Shown piece after piece: positions 24,601-35,095 of a stretch of 64,000 nucleotides of DNA. The notes below the pieces were generated by a model, which searched no databases, had not been told where the DNA came from, and was given only the letters and a program-made list of their open reading frames with translations. Location: contig NMRB01000034.1 of NCBI GenBank assembly GCA_002633025.1, positions 138,205 through 202,204 of the forward strand, written 5' to 3'. Origin of the DNA: Notospermus geniculatus. Its lineage: Eukaryota > Nemertea > Pilidiophora > Heteronemertea > Lineidae. The position numbers were made by a program, and so were the translations under genes. Position 1 is the stretch's first letter; each line of letters opens with the position of its first letter.

Positions 24601-25892
24601 GCATCAGCATTTAATGTTACAAAAAAAGAAAAACATCCCAAATGAGAAATTATTTTCAGTACCTCAGCACTCTATTTTGAAAAAAAGATTTTTAATCCTG
24701 GTGCACCAGTCATTTTGACCCACAAAATATTGTTAATTCTGGTGCACCAGTCGTTTTGAACCACAGAACATCAGCAATACATACCTTTACGTAAAGTTGG
24801 AGATTTACTTGCGCTCTGGATATACTCGGCAGCTTTTTTCCAGTATGGATCATCTTTCATCATTGGCCACTCAGCTTCTTGATTGGCTTGCAATTCCCTT
24901 TAAAAGACATGGAAAGTAGAAAATGCACCAATCAGGTGTTTTCATTATATTGGGGGGGGGGGGGTCCCCGATTAAAACATTACAGGTTACTAGAAGTTGC
25001 ATTTTAACACCAAGCAAAGTTAATGCTAGCCCACCTGTGCATTGCAATGAACTGAACCAGAGCAGCAGTTTCTTCATGGGACCATTCACTTTTTGTTCCT
25101 CTGGGCGTCTTCTTTGGGCTAACTTGGTGCAAGGCTTTGAGTAAAAGTCTATTGGCAGTCTGAAAATAAAACGAGATTTAATGAACTGATAATACATTGT
25201 AGGTACCTCCTACTACTACACAAACCTCCCCCTCCCCCCCCCCCCATTACTTTACTAACACAACTGGTACTAGCCACCCTATTAGCCTAGACATCGGTAC
25301 CCGCAGTAGGATAGCAAGGCATGTCCTAGTCCTACACAGGCCTAGGGAGGCCTAATAGGCTTTGGGGGGGGGGGCTAGCCTGCTTTAGTTAGCATCCCAC
25401 CATTAGGCCTATAGCCATGCTAGAGGCCTAAGACTAGGGTGGCCTACCCTTATAAACCTTAAGGTAACAGGGTTACCCTAGCTAGAGCATAGGGTACACT
25501 GAGCATGCAGCTTGCCTTTAGCTAGGGCCGAGGGCCTAAGCCATGCCTACTACGTCTTCATGAGCATAACAGCTCTCTATCCTACCTAGGAGGTAGGCCT
25601 ACCACTGCCTACCCTACGTCTTAACTGAACTTACAAGGTGTGTTGAGCTCTTTGAAGGGGAAAACGAAGGGGAATATGCAGGTGTCCTCAGCCGCTTAGC
25701 AGGTGAACAACTTGAACTTGAAGGCCCAGGGTTAGGACCACCACCAGCATGACCAAGACCGACTTCTTGTTGATGATCTGCTGACAGCAGTGAACATTTT
25801 CCAGCCTTTTCCTGCTGCTTTCTGCATGTTCTGGCAGAGAAAACACTGCGTAATGTCCTACTTGGGGAGCCATTTCCAGGCCCACTTTCCAT
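18681..25892 (-). CDS. Large 12-exon transposon protein, candidate transposase (about 1,138 aa)
   Basis: Exons, 5' to 3': 25635-25892, 25035-25159, 24785-24897, 23450-24042, 23061-23192, 22642-22726, 21697-22402, 20733-20879, 20368-20599, 19766-20254, 19339-19566 and 18681-18990. All have AG/GT borders and matching phases except exon 6. The N-terminus is Ser/Pro-rich (MESGPGNGSPSRTL). Residues about 108-165 look SANT/Myb-like (SEWSHEETAALVQFIAMH). Later blocks are VLVFMLSDERRKRKPYASPV, GTVTDGEFCSLRS, VPEVDPVTNQVHHERADHCH, YILDELMPWHSELYDFSTLD and EHPRAGTTDDVEALFSI. I recall the same order of blocks in a high-copy uncharacterised protein family of cnidarians, molluscs and amphioxus. Acidic residues near 626, 675 and 1005-1008 could form a DDE/D site with a long insertion, which is a hypothesis. 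Exon 6 is 85 bp and carries one extra base, with a TGA in the shifted frame. An upstream in-frame start at 26060 is also possible. Confidence 0.7.
20562..20925. repeat. Direct duplication, copy A (offset 707 bp)
   Basis: Nearly identical to 21269-21632. It contains the start of exon 9 and all of exon 8 of the large transposon gene. Copy A is the one in series with the rest of exon 9. Confidence 0.9.
21269..21632. repeat. Direct duplication, copy B, starting exactly after a single N
   Basis: Starts at the base after the N at 21268 and repeats 20562-20925 with few differences. It includes a second exon 8 (21440-21586) and a 38-bp stump of exon 9. Skipping one exon 8 keeps the reading frame. 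The single N at the join suggests an assembly or haplotype artefact. Confidence 0.9.
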
Positions 25893-26281
25893 AGCGTGAT
25901 TTGGATTAATTCGTGGGGATCTTAGGGGATCTTTGACTGTTTTTAGCAGAAAATTTATCGCTGAATCCAGTGGAATCAACCATTTTCCAAGATCCCCTAC
26001 GCTAATAACAAAAACTGACCTCGTCCCCAGACTGGTCCAATACACAGCAGAAGCAAGCACTTCTACAAGCTCCCGATCGAACCAGAATATTTATATAAAA
26101 TAAGACGTAAAATTACATCCCCAGCAATTATTGACGTTTAGTTTGTGTTGTAAAATATTAAATCAGAAAACCATTCTAAATTACCTTCTATGATCGAAAA
26201 AACACTGTTTGAAACATCTTATTTTTATTGTTGTCGGAGACACGTGGGTTTGTTTACTTGACCTTCACCTTCGCTGGATTA

Positions 26282-26310
26282 TCACGTGACCGGTTGTCCA
26301 ACCCCCCCTG
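26282..26310 (-). repeat. Right terminal inverted repeat of the 9.9-kb transposon
   Basis: Exact reverse complement of 16433-16461, ending in CCCCCCCTG and followed directly by the ATTGATACC duplication. The large minus-strand gene begins about 390 bases inside. Confidence 0.92.
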
Positions 26311-26331
26311 ATTGATACCCAAAAATCCTTA

Positions 26332-26658
26332 GGGATCATCTCAAAATTGACTGAAACTGAAAAAGACGAAATGATTTAATCTCTCCATGAACCCCCTCTC
26401 CCCCCTCAAAAGACGAAAAAAATCAGAAGTCTGGCTTCATATTTATTTTCAGCTTAATTAGTCTCTTTTCAAATAAAAGATACAATGTAGGTAGCCTGCA
26501 ATGCAATGTACAGTCTTAATTGTCCACGGCATGGCCCCAACAACGATGAAGCCAGAGAATTTAAAAAGACGAAATGACAGGCCCCAAAATGCAGACCCCC
26601 TCCCCCCAGACGAAATCATTTCGTCTTTTTCAGCTTCAATCAATTTTGAGATGATCCC
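26332..26658. mobile_element. Harbinger-type MITE (327 bp) with TTA target duplication
   Basis: Terminal inverted repeats of about 48 bp start GGGATCATCTCAAAATTGA and run to GAAAAAGACGAAATGATTT. TTA flanks both ends (26329-26331, 26659-26661), as in PIF/Harbinger insertions. It begins 22 bases beyond the right end of the 9.9-kb transposon. No coding capacity. Confidence 0.75.
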
Positions 26659-27188
26659 TTATCTGCTTCATAAGCCTGTTTGGTATGTGCCTTGACATTG
26701 GTCCAGGAAATCCGGTCAATCAGGTTCTTCATGGTTCCCCTCCTTGAAGAGACGTCTCTAACACATCTGGATGAAGTTCATTTGCAGATGGAAGAACTCG
26801 AAAGTAATGGGTGAAAGGTGAATGAACTTTGCATTATCTGATATTATTTCATGTGCTCGCAGAGTTGCAAGTGAATCATTCTTTCACTAGTTTGGCAGAC
26901 CCCTCGCGGTAATGCGATTACGAGTGGCACTAAAAATCCGTAGTAGGCCGTTGTTCTTCTCAATTGGCTCTGGCCCGACAGTGCTGGGCATTTCTAACTC
27001 TTCTGGTGTAGGCCTAACGTCACGACTAGTACAGGTATTGGTCCTTGTATCATCTGCAGTCGGTAGGCCTGACCACTTTTCCTGACAAAGTCGACGCATG
27101 CAGTGCACAGGTTCTTGACATTGGATTGTAATAGGCCCTTTTCTGTCATTATTTTTAGGATCTTTTAAGGGACTTTTTTTGCTTTTTT

Positions 27189-27236
27189 ATGGTTCCCGAT
27201 CATCAAGATCGGGAACCATATTGTGGTTGGTCATGG

Positions 27237-27267
<31 letters not shown>

Positions 27268-28200
27268 CCGTCTGTCTGTCTGTCTGTCTGTGTGTGTCCG
27301 GTCTGTCACGCCTCCATATCTTATCTCCTTCAACAGCTACAGCTCTGGCAACACATCCTACCCCTAGGTTTGTCAACCTGGGCAATCCATTGAGCCAATA
27401 ATTTTCAATCTCATATGTCTCCATCATGATGTAATCAACATATCGGACTTGATATTTTGTCCGTCACGCTTTTATCTGATGCCGTAACTCAGCTCCTGTA
27501 ACACCTAGTGCAATAGAAATAGGTTCTACCCTTAGGTTTTCATACCCTAGGAATCCAATGGACTGATTACCTTTGATCTGAGATGTTTGGGTTATGGTGA
27601 TATCGATATCACAAATTTGATATTTTGCGATAACTTGCCATATTGTCAACTGAGCCACATGAAACAAGTCTTAGTTCATGCCTGCTTATCCACGGACTGG
27701 ACTATGTTAAAATTCTCAGCCTCACGTGCCCGGGTGATTGAAATATCATGAGATTTTGATATATCAAACTTGATAGTTTGAAATATCTCTGCCTGTGTTA
27801 GAGATAGAGGCATGATATCACCCATACTTAGGTTACTGAGGATGCCCATTTCGATTATGCAATGACCTTGACGATCAAAGGTCAAGGTCAAACTGAGAAT
27901 TTGAAATATCTATGCCCTTGATAGAGATAGAGACATAACATCACCCATACTTAGGTTATTGAGGCTGCCTATTTCAATTATGCAATGACCTTGATGATCA
28001 GAGGTCAAGGTCAAGGTCAAAGTTGATGATTTGAAGTATCTCTTCCTGTGGTACAGGTACAGACATGATATCACCCATATTTAGGTTATTGAGGATGCCC
28101 ATTTCGATTATGCAATGACCTTGACGATCAAAGGTCAAGGTCAGGGTGAAAGGTCAAGGTCAAGGTCAACCGTGAGATGAGTTATTGGTACGAGATCAAG
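27189..28200. repeat. Dispersed repeat with palindromic head, CTGT microsatellite and tandem AAGGTCA units
   Basis: It opens with a hairpin (ATGGTTCCCGAT-CATCAAG-ATCGGGAACCAT, 27189-27219) followed by (CTGT)n at 27237-27292. From about 27700 it turns into three units of about 125 bp (near 27785, 27905 and 28030). Each unit has ATCACCCATACTTAGGTTA, AATGACCTTGA and TCAAAGGTCAAGGTCA. Small frames in the CTGT tract are repeat artefacts. Confidence 0.7.
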
Positions 28201-28290
28201 TTCTGTGGGATTCATCGTCGTAGTTCATCAATCAATGTATCCTGATATCTGTCAATGGATCATGATCTCTATCAAAGTATCCGATCTCTA

Positions 28291-28700
28291 TCATTGTATC
28301 CTGATCAATGTATCTTCATCTCTATCAATGTACCGTTCATGTACCAGTACCTGTACATCGGGCGGGAACCATACGACATTTACAATGTCATCTTGTTTAA
28401 TATTCAACAATTGCACAGTGCCATATTTTGAACGAAATTCCGTGTGGAGGCAGGCAACACCCACAGGACTTTTGGAACCTACCAGCAGGTGACCGGTTCC
28501 GCGAGGTTCATGTCTTTCTTGGAAGCAAAAGCAAAAAAAGTACAAAGTGACATGTCTGCAATTTCAGCCGCGACTTCCAGCCAGGCTTGGCTCTTGCTGG
28601 CCTTAGTTACTTTCCGTGGCCCTTCGAAACCACTGCCTGAAAACCTTTTCAGGGATTGGGCATCCCTTTTGTCCACGGCCATGATGAACAATGTTTCCTC
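28291..28700 (-). pseudogene. Unrecognised coding-like frames downstream of the Pao integrase
   Basis: Two overlapping minus frames (28291-28545 and 28479-28691) translate to segments such as TEFRSKYGTVQLLNIKQDDI and VTKASKSQAWLEVAAEIADM. No family is recognised. Position and strand would fit the tail of the adjacent retrotransposon or an unrelated exon. Frame breaks are present. Confidence 0.2.
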
Positions 28701-28756
28701 ATTAATGGACCGTCAGCTCTCAGACACCATTTTGCATGTTTATGCTGACGGTCGGA

Positions 28757-29110
28757 TCATGTGACTGGTTCCAACAACGGCGCGCATAGGAGTCTTTGGG
28801 GTCAAATAGGCCGGGAGGCAGCATCCCTCTATTGGACCTGTGTGTCAACAGATGATTGGGTGTGAGGACCTCCAGGTCATTCACATCTTCGGACACTGTG
28901 GTGATGTGGGTCTGCTGTTGATAATGGCTTCAACCTCACGCAATAGGGTTGTCAGTCCCTCGTCTTTCATCTTGATCGGCTGTTCCTTTAGCAGGCTGTT
29001 CAGAACTTTCCCCACAGTTCTAATCTGTCGCTCCCAAACTCCTCCAAAGTTTGAGGCAGCAGTGGGGTTGAAATCCCATTGGATGGCCCTTTGATGAAGG
29101 AATTTTTCTA
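28757..29110 (-). pseudogene. BEL/Pao retrotransposon integrase, C-terminal fragment
   Basis: The minus strand reads IQWDFNPTAASNFGGVWERQ followed by IRTVGKVLNSLLKEQPIKM and LTTLLREVEAIINSRP. A G-G-V-W-E-R-x-I-R-x-V segment followed by E-V-E-A-I-I-N-S-R-P is diagnostic of the integrase of BEL/Pao elements, just after the catalytic glutamate region. The frame then breaks, so the copy is dead. It lies 3' of the RNase H and RT pieces at 30473-31300 on the same strand, consistent with one decayed element. Confidence 0.8.
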
Positions 29111-29821
29111 TCCTTCAGAACTTATAGCGCGAGTTGGGAATGTAGGGCGCGTATACGCTTTTTTGAAGCGCGAACAGGAACTCCCAGGACATGAATGTTA
29201 CCTAATATTCTTATAGTTTTCTTCGTAAGTACATGTATCTTAGCTATTTCTTAGTAATATCTTAGTAAGAAAAATCTTTGTAAGATTTTTCTGTTAAGAT
29301 TCTTACAAGGAAAATCTTAGAGAGATTTTTCTTACAAAATACATACAAGATGCACTGTCGAAGATTTTTCTTACTAAGATATTGGTAACTGGCCAAAGAT
29401 TATCCCGTGGAAGTTGTTCATCTAGTGACTGTATGACAGCAATAATTGTCAGTTTGGATGACAGTTTTATCTAACGACCAAAGAAGTACATCTTCGTGGA
29501 CCCAGCTGGCTAAAACCAGGTGCATCTTCAATGTGATGCAGAACTTGGGCATTTCGATGAGCTGGGAACATATCAGCAACAGCGAAGAGTCACTAACCCA
29601 TGATAGAAGTGCCTGCCAATTGGCCCAAACCGTTTCAGACCCGGTTATTATAGGCCTACTCGGACATTGTCCTGTGCATTTTCCCTCAGTTCCTGGATTT
29701 CTTCCCCATCAGCCCTCAGTCCTCTGAAAATTACACTCGCAGGCATCGTCCTCCCATTCCTTGTAATCTGTAATACTAACAATATTTTGAAGTAGGCCTA
29801 GGCTATTGAAATTATGATTGC

Positions 29822-30079
29822 TTATTTAGACCCTCCGCATATCGTCTTCATCACTCTCATCATTGAATATTCCTCTGGGGCAGTATCCTGTTTCCTGAAG
29901 TTCAGAACGATCTTCCTGTCCCTAAAGCTGGCCCTAAGCTTGCACGCGTCATGGAATGTGAAATCAGCAATCTCAGGACCATCAATACCAGCCATCATAT
30001 CTAGCACTTTATGTTCCTCAGCGTCGCCGAAATGGTAAATGTCGTCCTGGGTATATACAAAGATTACCCAGGATCTCAA
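29822..30079 (-). pseudogene. Short unrecognised frame beside the palindrome
   Basis: An 85-aa minus frame includes AGIDGPEIADFTFHDACKLR. It sits between the two Pao fragments and its start lies within the left arm of the palindrome at 30034. No family is recognised. It may be a remnant of the element that the palindrome entered. Confidence 0.2.
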
Positions 30080-30229
30080 TCTTCACTAAAACAATACCCT
30101 GGGTGTACTTTCGGTAGCCGAACTACCATGCTGGGTGATGTTCGGCTTCCGAAAGTACACCCTGGGTATTGTTTTAGTGAAGATTGAGATCCTGGGTAAT
30201 CTTTGTATATACCCAGGACGACATTTACC
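30034..30229. repeat. Near-perfect 90-bp palindrome with a 16-base loop
   Basis: The left arm (30034-30123, from GGTAAATGTCGTCCTGGGTA to GGTAGCCGAAC) pairs with 30140-30229 with only about two mismatches. CCTGGGTA words recur inside each arm. No terminal target duplication was identified. It would form a strong hairpin and is probably a young foldback insertion in the decayed Pao element. Confidence 0.9.
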
Positions 30230-30472
30230 CTTTCAGCCTCAGCGTCATCTTAATGGCTTGAACCTGCTGAATCCCCGTTCACAATTCTCTGTCGTGACTG
30301 GCCGTGTACGCAATGTCCCATGTTTAATTATGTTTGGTAACGCAGAGTCTGTTTTCATTGGCTGGCGCAGGCAAAATCACCATGCCTGTATACAACCGGA
30401 CGACCGTCAATATGCGTTGAGAACCTAGTACAGTGCTAATTTTGGAAAGAAATGTCTGTGCCATGGTATTGC

Positions 30473-30883
30473 TCAGCAATTGCCCCCAGATGCTACAGAT
30501 TTCAGCCACGTGACAATGTATGATGAATGGACAGCTGACCACACTCTTCTCCATAAATGGCAATCGGACATTGTGTAGCATGGCCAATCAGGACACTGGA
30601 ATTTAAATGGGTTCTGACGACTTAAGCATAGGAAGTCGGGTCCCTGGATCCATCTTTGGTTGGTAGCAGCACAGGTTGGAGAAAGGCCCCTTGATGCGTC
30701 GTCCGTTGGGTTCAGCTTTGTGTCTACATACCGCCATTGAGCGGGACTTGAAGCCTCTTGGATTGTTACGAGATGGTTTGCTACAAAGGTTTGATATCTT
30801 GATGTTTCGTTATGTATGTACCATATAACAGCCATAACTGTCAGTCCAAAGGATACTCTAGTTGACTTCGAGCTTGAGTTCAT
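30473..30883 (-). pseudogene. BEL/Pao retrotransposon RNase H region fragment
   Basis: The minus frame (about 136 aa) contains VIWYIHNETSRYQTFVANHL, SPAQWRYVDTKLNPTDDASRG and RWIQGPDFL. This is the standard RNase H-to-integrase linker wording of BEL/Pao polyproteins (N-E-x-x-R-F-x-T-F-V-A-N-R, W-R-Y-V-x-x-x-x-N-P-x-D-x-x-S-R-G and W-x-x-G-P-x-F-L). The frame breaks after this, and there is no intact upstream RT. It is a relic of the element that also left 28757-29110 and 31103-31297. Confidence 0.85.
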
Positions 30884-31102
30884 TCTTCACCATTTGATCC
30901 ACACATGCTGAGTTAGTGGCTGCGGGTCGGAACCGTGACCGTCTTCAGCGGTCTGACTCTTGCCTTACCAAGTAGGAAAGTGCAGTGCACCTTTCCACTT
31001 CCATTTTCCATTCAGAGATAAGCGGCCAATCCATATCTCGAAGTGCTGGCATCGCTGGAATGGTGGATTTGAGCTTGATGCAGCGGTCCACGTGAAGATC
31101 GG

Positions 31103-31297
31103 CTAACTTGGGCAATCACGCCAACGTTCCTCACATTTCTCTGGAATCTCCTCGTCCCAATCTGTCTTCAGGCGATAGAGATCCTGTAAGAGTATTTTCG
31201 CTGGTAATACGTATTGTGCTGCAAATCCAAGCAGGTCATACAAGGAAAGGAAAACAAATCGCCTGATCTTGGTTTCTTCTTTTGAGTTGAATCTCAA
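31103..31297 (-). pseudogene. BEL/Pao Peptidase_A17-type region fragment
   Basis: The minus frame reads RFVFLSLYDLLGFAAQYVLP followed by AKILLQDLYRLKTDWDEEIP. It corresponds to the S-x-x-Y-D-P-L-G-F-x-A-P-x-x-x-x-A-K-x-L-L-Q-x-L segment found after the RT of Pao elements (often annotated Pao/Peptidase_A17). It lies upstream, in element order, of the RNase H piece and is separated from it by broken sequence. Confidence 0.85.
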
Positions 31298-32543
31298 CTA
31301 ATAGCAAGGACACCACAGCTTGAACCATCAGCTTGCTGCTCCACATCTCAACAATCAATACTTAATTCTCTTCTCTTTCGAACACAGCAAACTAGCAAAG
31401 ATGGGTTTCGTTTTGTAGGAGAAGGTTTTTGATTATAAATTATCCTGAATCCTCAACCAATTGTCCTCAGCTGTTCCTATGTTTGACACACATATCCAAT
31501 GATTATTGTCTCTGTTAACTACTTGGACAAATTCTGTCAAAGGTATATTATACTGGAGGTTTTCTTGCAACAAAACATCTTGTAGTCCCTCTACCATTGG
31601 GAACTGCTAGCGTAACAAATGCAATGATGCAATCACAATATTGTCATTCAACCAGCCTGAACTCCTAACTACCAGTTCCTTGTCTTGTTTGCTGCTGCTG
31701 TGTGATTTAAAAAGTTGCCGCTTTATTGCTTTTTCTTCTGGATTAGAGTCAGTCTTCTTGTCTTCAGCAGGTGAGTTTTCCACACACTTTCCCGGTGTGC
31801 TTGTATTCTTCACTTGAGGTATTCTGTCCATGATGTCTTCATTCTTCTTTTGCATAGAATGTACTATCCAGTAACTTTGCCTCCGGAATGGCAGCCAGGC
31901 AGCCAATGAACAGGGCCTTGTCACAACATTAGAAGTGTTTTGTTGTTCAATTGTAAGCTGTGTTTCTACATCTTAATACATGTATGAACATTTGTCATCA
32001 GAGGAAAATAAAATGCTTTCTGCAAGGTTTATATATGTAGCCATCATGTTTTTATTTCGTTTATGATATTGACAGAACATCAATATATCTCTGCAGAGTA
32101 ACCACCGTTGCATGCCTGGGGCTGGGAATCGGCTTTCATCTGTGACTTGAAATTAGGCCTATGTTCCGTACATGAACCACCGTAAGAGAGGCGAATTAGG
32201 CCCTCTGTCTTCAGCCTACGAGAAAAATGGTACCAGTAGGCCTAGGCCTATCAATCATGTATGAAAGAAGGGCCGAAACAAGGACTAACTTCTCACTTAA
32301 TGGCTGATATTCATAAAAACTAGCAAGTGCTTAGAAGCATCTGCTTGCTAGCATCTGCTGTCTCACCAAGAATTAAGCAGAAGCATGTGCTTATACTTAG
32401 TATCATATTCATAAAAAATAGCATTTGCTTGAGGTGCTTGACTTGCAAGTCTCAAGCAAATGCTCGACTCCTTCAGGACAATCAGGTTTTAAAGTGTTGC
32501 ATAAGTTTGGTTATAAGTGATGGTAGGCTTGTAACAAGTTATN

Positions 32544-32928
32544 GTAGGAGCCTCGCTTTAAATTTTATGCTGATGTTGGTTCCCCGTCCTCACCTAATGT
32601 GTTTTGATTATCGACCACAACATTCCAGACATAAATCAACCTCACCTTCTTGACGAATATCTGCTGTTTCGGCGCTCTTCTTTTGTGTGCTGTCATTACT
32701 TGCTGTGCTACTCTCTGAAAAATTGTGTAGTATATTTATTTGTGATGCTGATATTGGTTTTCCCTTCCTCATCTAATGTGTTTTGATTATCGACCACAAC
32801 ATTCCAGACATAAATCAACACCTCACCTCATTGACGACTATTTGCTGTTTCAGCGGTCTTCTTTTGTGCGCTGCCATCACTTGCTGTAGTGACGTTACTC
32901 CATCCATTTGAGGTTTGGTGGTGTAGCA
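32544..32928. repeat. Second assembled copy of the exon array (two units)
   Basis: It starts at the base after the single N at 32543 with GTAGGAGCCTCGCTTTAAAT, the same sequence as from 36218. It ends with TGACGTTACTCCATCCATTT, as does the copy ending near 36812. It holds two units rather than three, one with a deletion. A canonical 69-bp exon (minus, 32646-32714) is present. Confidence 0.8.
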
Positions 32929-33297
32929 GGTGACAATTCTGTCGCACTCTGAGGTGGGGCATCCGATCCTTTTGCTAATTTATTCATCACATCGATCGAA
33001 AGCCTATCCGGGACTGGGTGAAGGTGGTCCCTCAGAGAGAATGGAGTGAGGGGTAGGTTAGAAACTTGAAAGACGTTCAAGAAATTCATCCCTTTGTTAG
33101 TGAGGCCCACTGATAAATCCGCGTAATTGGTTCTGATAGGGGATTTGGGACTCAATAGAAACTTTAATAAGCAAGCTATGCTGGCAACAATTCAGATATG
33201 TGTCAACAGAGATGTTGTGAACATCCCCTGAAAATTTCAGTCTTCTAGCTTGTCTCGTTATTAAGATATCGCATCTCAAAAATGGCTCCGAGGCCAA
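32895..33297 (-). pseudogene. Unrecognised coding-like frames
   Basis: Two minus frames (32895-33155 and 33097-33297) translate to NFLNVFQVSNLPLTPFSLRD and similar text. No motif is recognised and the frames end without splice sites that I can join. Could be exons of the gene that owns the repeated 69-bp exon, or a chance result. Confidence 0.15.
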
Positions 33298-33299
33298 TT

Positions 33300-34480
33300 T
33301 TTCACAAATTTTGAAATTTTCAAAGTCCAGTGTCTGTACCTGAAAGTGTAAAAATTGCCTAGAAACTTATATTTTTGGGCCTAAATCACTTATTTTATGT
33401 TCAAAATAACATTTAAATAGGAATTTTGATCAAAACCTTTTTTCCAATGACGCAGGGGTGAAAAAAGTGCCACGCCCACCTTGAAGCAGAGAAGCCCTGG
33501 AGCCATTTTTGGAGCCTGATATCTTAAGAACTGAAAAGTGGACATATCTGAATCTTATTTGATTGGAATAGTGTAGCCAATAGATCAAGAAAATACAGTT
33601 TTCATATTAATTGCTTTATTACTCCATGATATAAGAGCTTTCAAAAACCGGAAAATCTCAAAAAATTACAAAAATCCGACTTTTCTATCTTCATCGAAAC
33701 TACTGAAATTATAGCTGAATTTGAGGTCATACATGCTGTTGATGAATATATAATGCATTAAAACATGTTTGAAAGAATTTTGGGTGAGAAAAATCTCAGG
33801 AAATTGATACGGGAAATTGAAATAGGCCACGCCTATTTTTGCAGAATACTGCCATGAAGCTCATTTTTAGATGGCAATTCTCACAAACCAAGCAAGGAGT
33901 GTAATTAAAACTTCCTAGAGTGTACCCTATAGATTACAGATTTTTAATAGATGATCCAAACGACATTATCGTAATACGATAATTTGAGTTTTCAAAAGTC
34001 AGAAAATCTCAAGTAGCAAAAATTGCACCATTTCTAATTTTGCCACCTCGACCACAGTTTCAAAAGTCTGTGGAATATTTTACATATACATACACATATG
34101 AAACATATATAAATGATCCAATAAAATACTCTGGTTTCGTGTTTTTAAGACACCTTTCAGATATTCAAGGCGGGCACTGAACGCGCCGCCCGCGCATTAG
34201 GTACACAAAAGGTCTTTCAGTTCATTCACCACGGATGACCAATCGCTGGGCCGCACGGTGTCTGCACCGCTCGAGACGTCTGAGCCTTTTTGGGCTATCT
34301 AGTACAGATGGTCAATTTCATTCAACTGCGGTCGGTTCATACAGGGCGTTCTGGAGTGTAGTTGTAGCAGCAGATATCATCGCTTGTGCCAGCATCGCCA
34401 TCAGAATCTGAAAATACCATTAAAATATTAACTGCACAAGCCTTGTTATTATCATTAGCATGATATTCTATCCCACTAAG
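33300..34480. other. AT-rich stretch without a recognised gene
   Basis: Phrases such as GGAAAATCTCAAAAAATTAC and CAGAAAATCTCAAGTAGCAA recur loosely, as in a decayed dispersed repeat. No open frame of note and no element ends were identified. Confidence 0.4.
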
Positions 34481-34557
34481 TCAACATTTAAGTTCAAAGA
34501 TCGAGTTTAGGCTTACTGGTACTAGGCCTATACATTGTATGTATAGACAGATTGCCA

Positions 34558-35095
34558 AAGTCGGCCATGTTGGACCAAAAGGCAATAACAAACACTGAAT
34601 GTACAGTGAATGTATACCATTGATGTACAGCATGTTTTAAAATGTGCAAAAACATAAAAGTTTGCCATAAAAATATCTCAGATAACATAACCATCAGTAA
34701 TAATACATTAATATGCACTAAGCCTTGGCTTACTTTTGGTAAAATAGTAATTCAGAAAAGAAAAAACTGACTTTTGTTGCTTAACCAACCTTGGGTCCAG
34801 GTTTGTGAATCATCATGATTCCACACTGTAGGATAGGACCAACACACCTGGAGCTGAGGTTTGGCATAAAACAGACGTAATAAAAGTCTTTTAAAACTTT
34901 TTATGGGAAATATCTGCAAACATTTGGGCCTGGGCACGGTTCATAACACATGTAGCACTGCTGAGGAGGTGTTTATTTTGTAACTTTTCATGAAAGTTTT
35001 GTGTTAATTGCAGGTTTTAAAACATGCTGTATATCAATTGTGTACATTCACTGTACATTCAGTGTTTGTTATTGCCTTTTGGTCCAATATGGCCG
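34558..35095. repeat. Inverted repeat cut by the assembly gap
   Basis: 34558-34646 (CGGCCATGTTGGACCAAAAG, AACACTGAATGTACAGTGAA, to CATGTTTTAAAA) is the reverse complement of about 35010-35095. The right arm stops at CATGGCCG/N, exactly where the 576-N gap starts, so the palindrome probably stalled assembly. The loop is about 360 bp. Confidence 0.75.

Larger units (their letters stand above)
16433..26310. mobile_element. Complete 9.9-kb DNA transposon with 29-bp TIRs and 9-bp TSD
   Basis: The left end (16433-16461) starts CAGGGGGGGTTGGACAACCG and continues GTCACGTGA. The right end (26282-26310) is its exact reverse complement over 29 bases, and the 30th differs. ATTGATACC directly flanks both sides (16424-16432 and 26311-26319) as a 9-bp target duplication. 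Inside are two convergent spliced genes whose 5' ends lie near the two termini: a HIRAN-like gene on plus (from 16511) and a 12-exon gene on minus (from 25892). They converge between 18120 and 18681. CAG ends recall hAT elements, but hAT duplications are normally 8 bp and neither protein looks like a hAT transposase. MULE and Merlin elements also make 8-10 bp duplications. The superfamily is unassigned here. Confidence 0.9.

Noticed and set aside
27179-27427. Overlapping frames on both strands over the CTGT tract
   Set aside because: Low-complexity translations of a tetranucleotide repeat (VCLSVCPS type), not genes.
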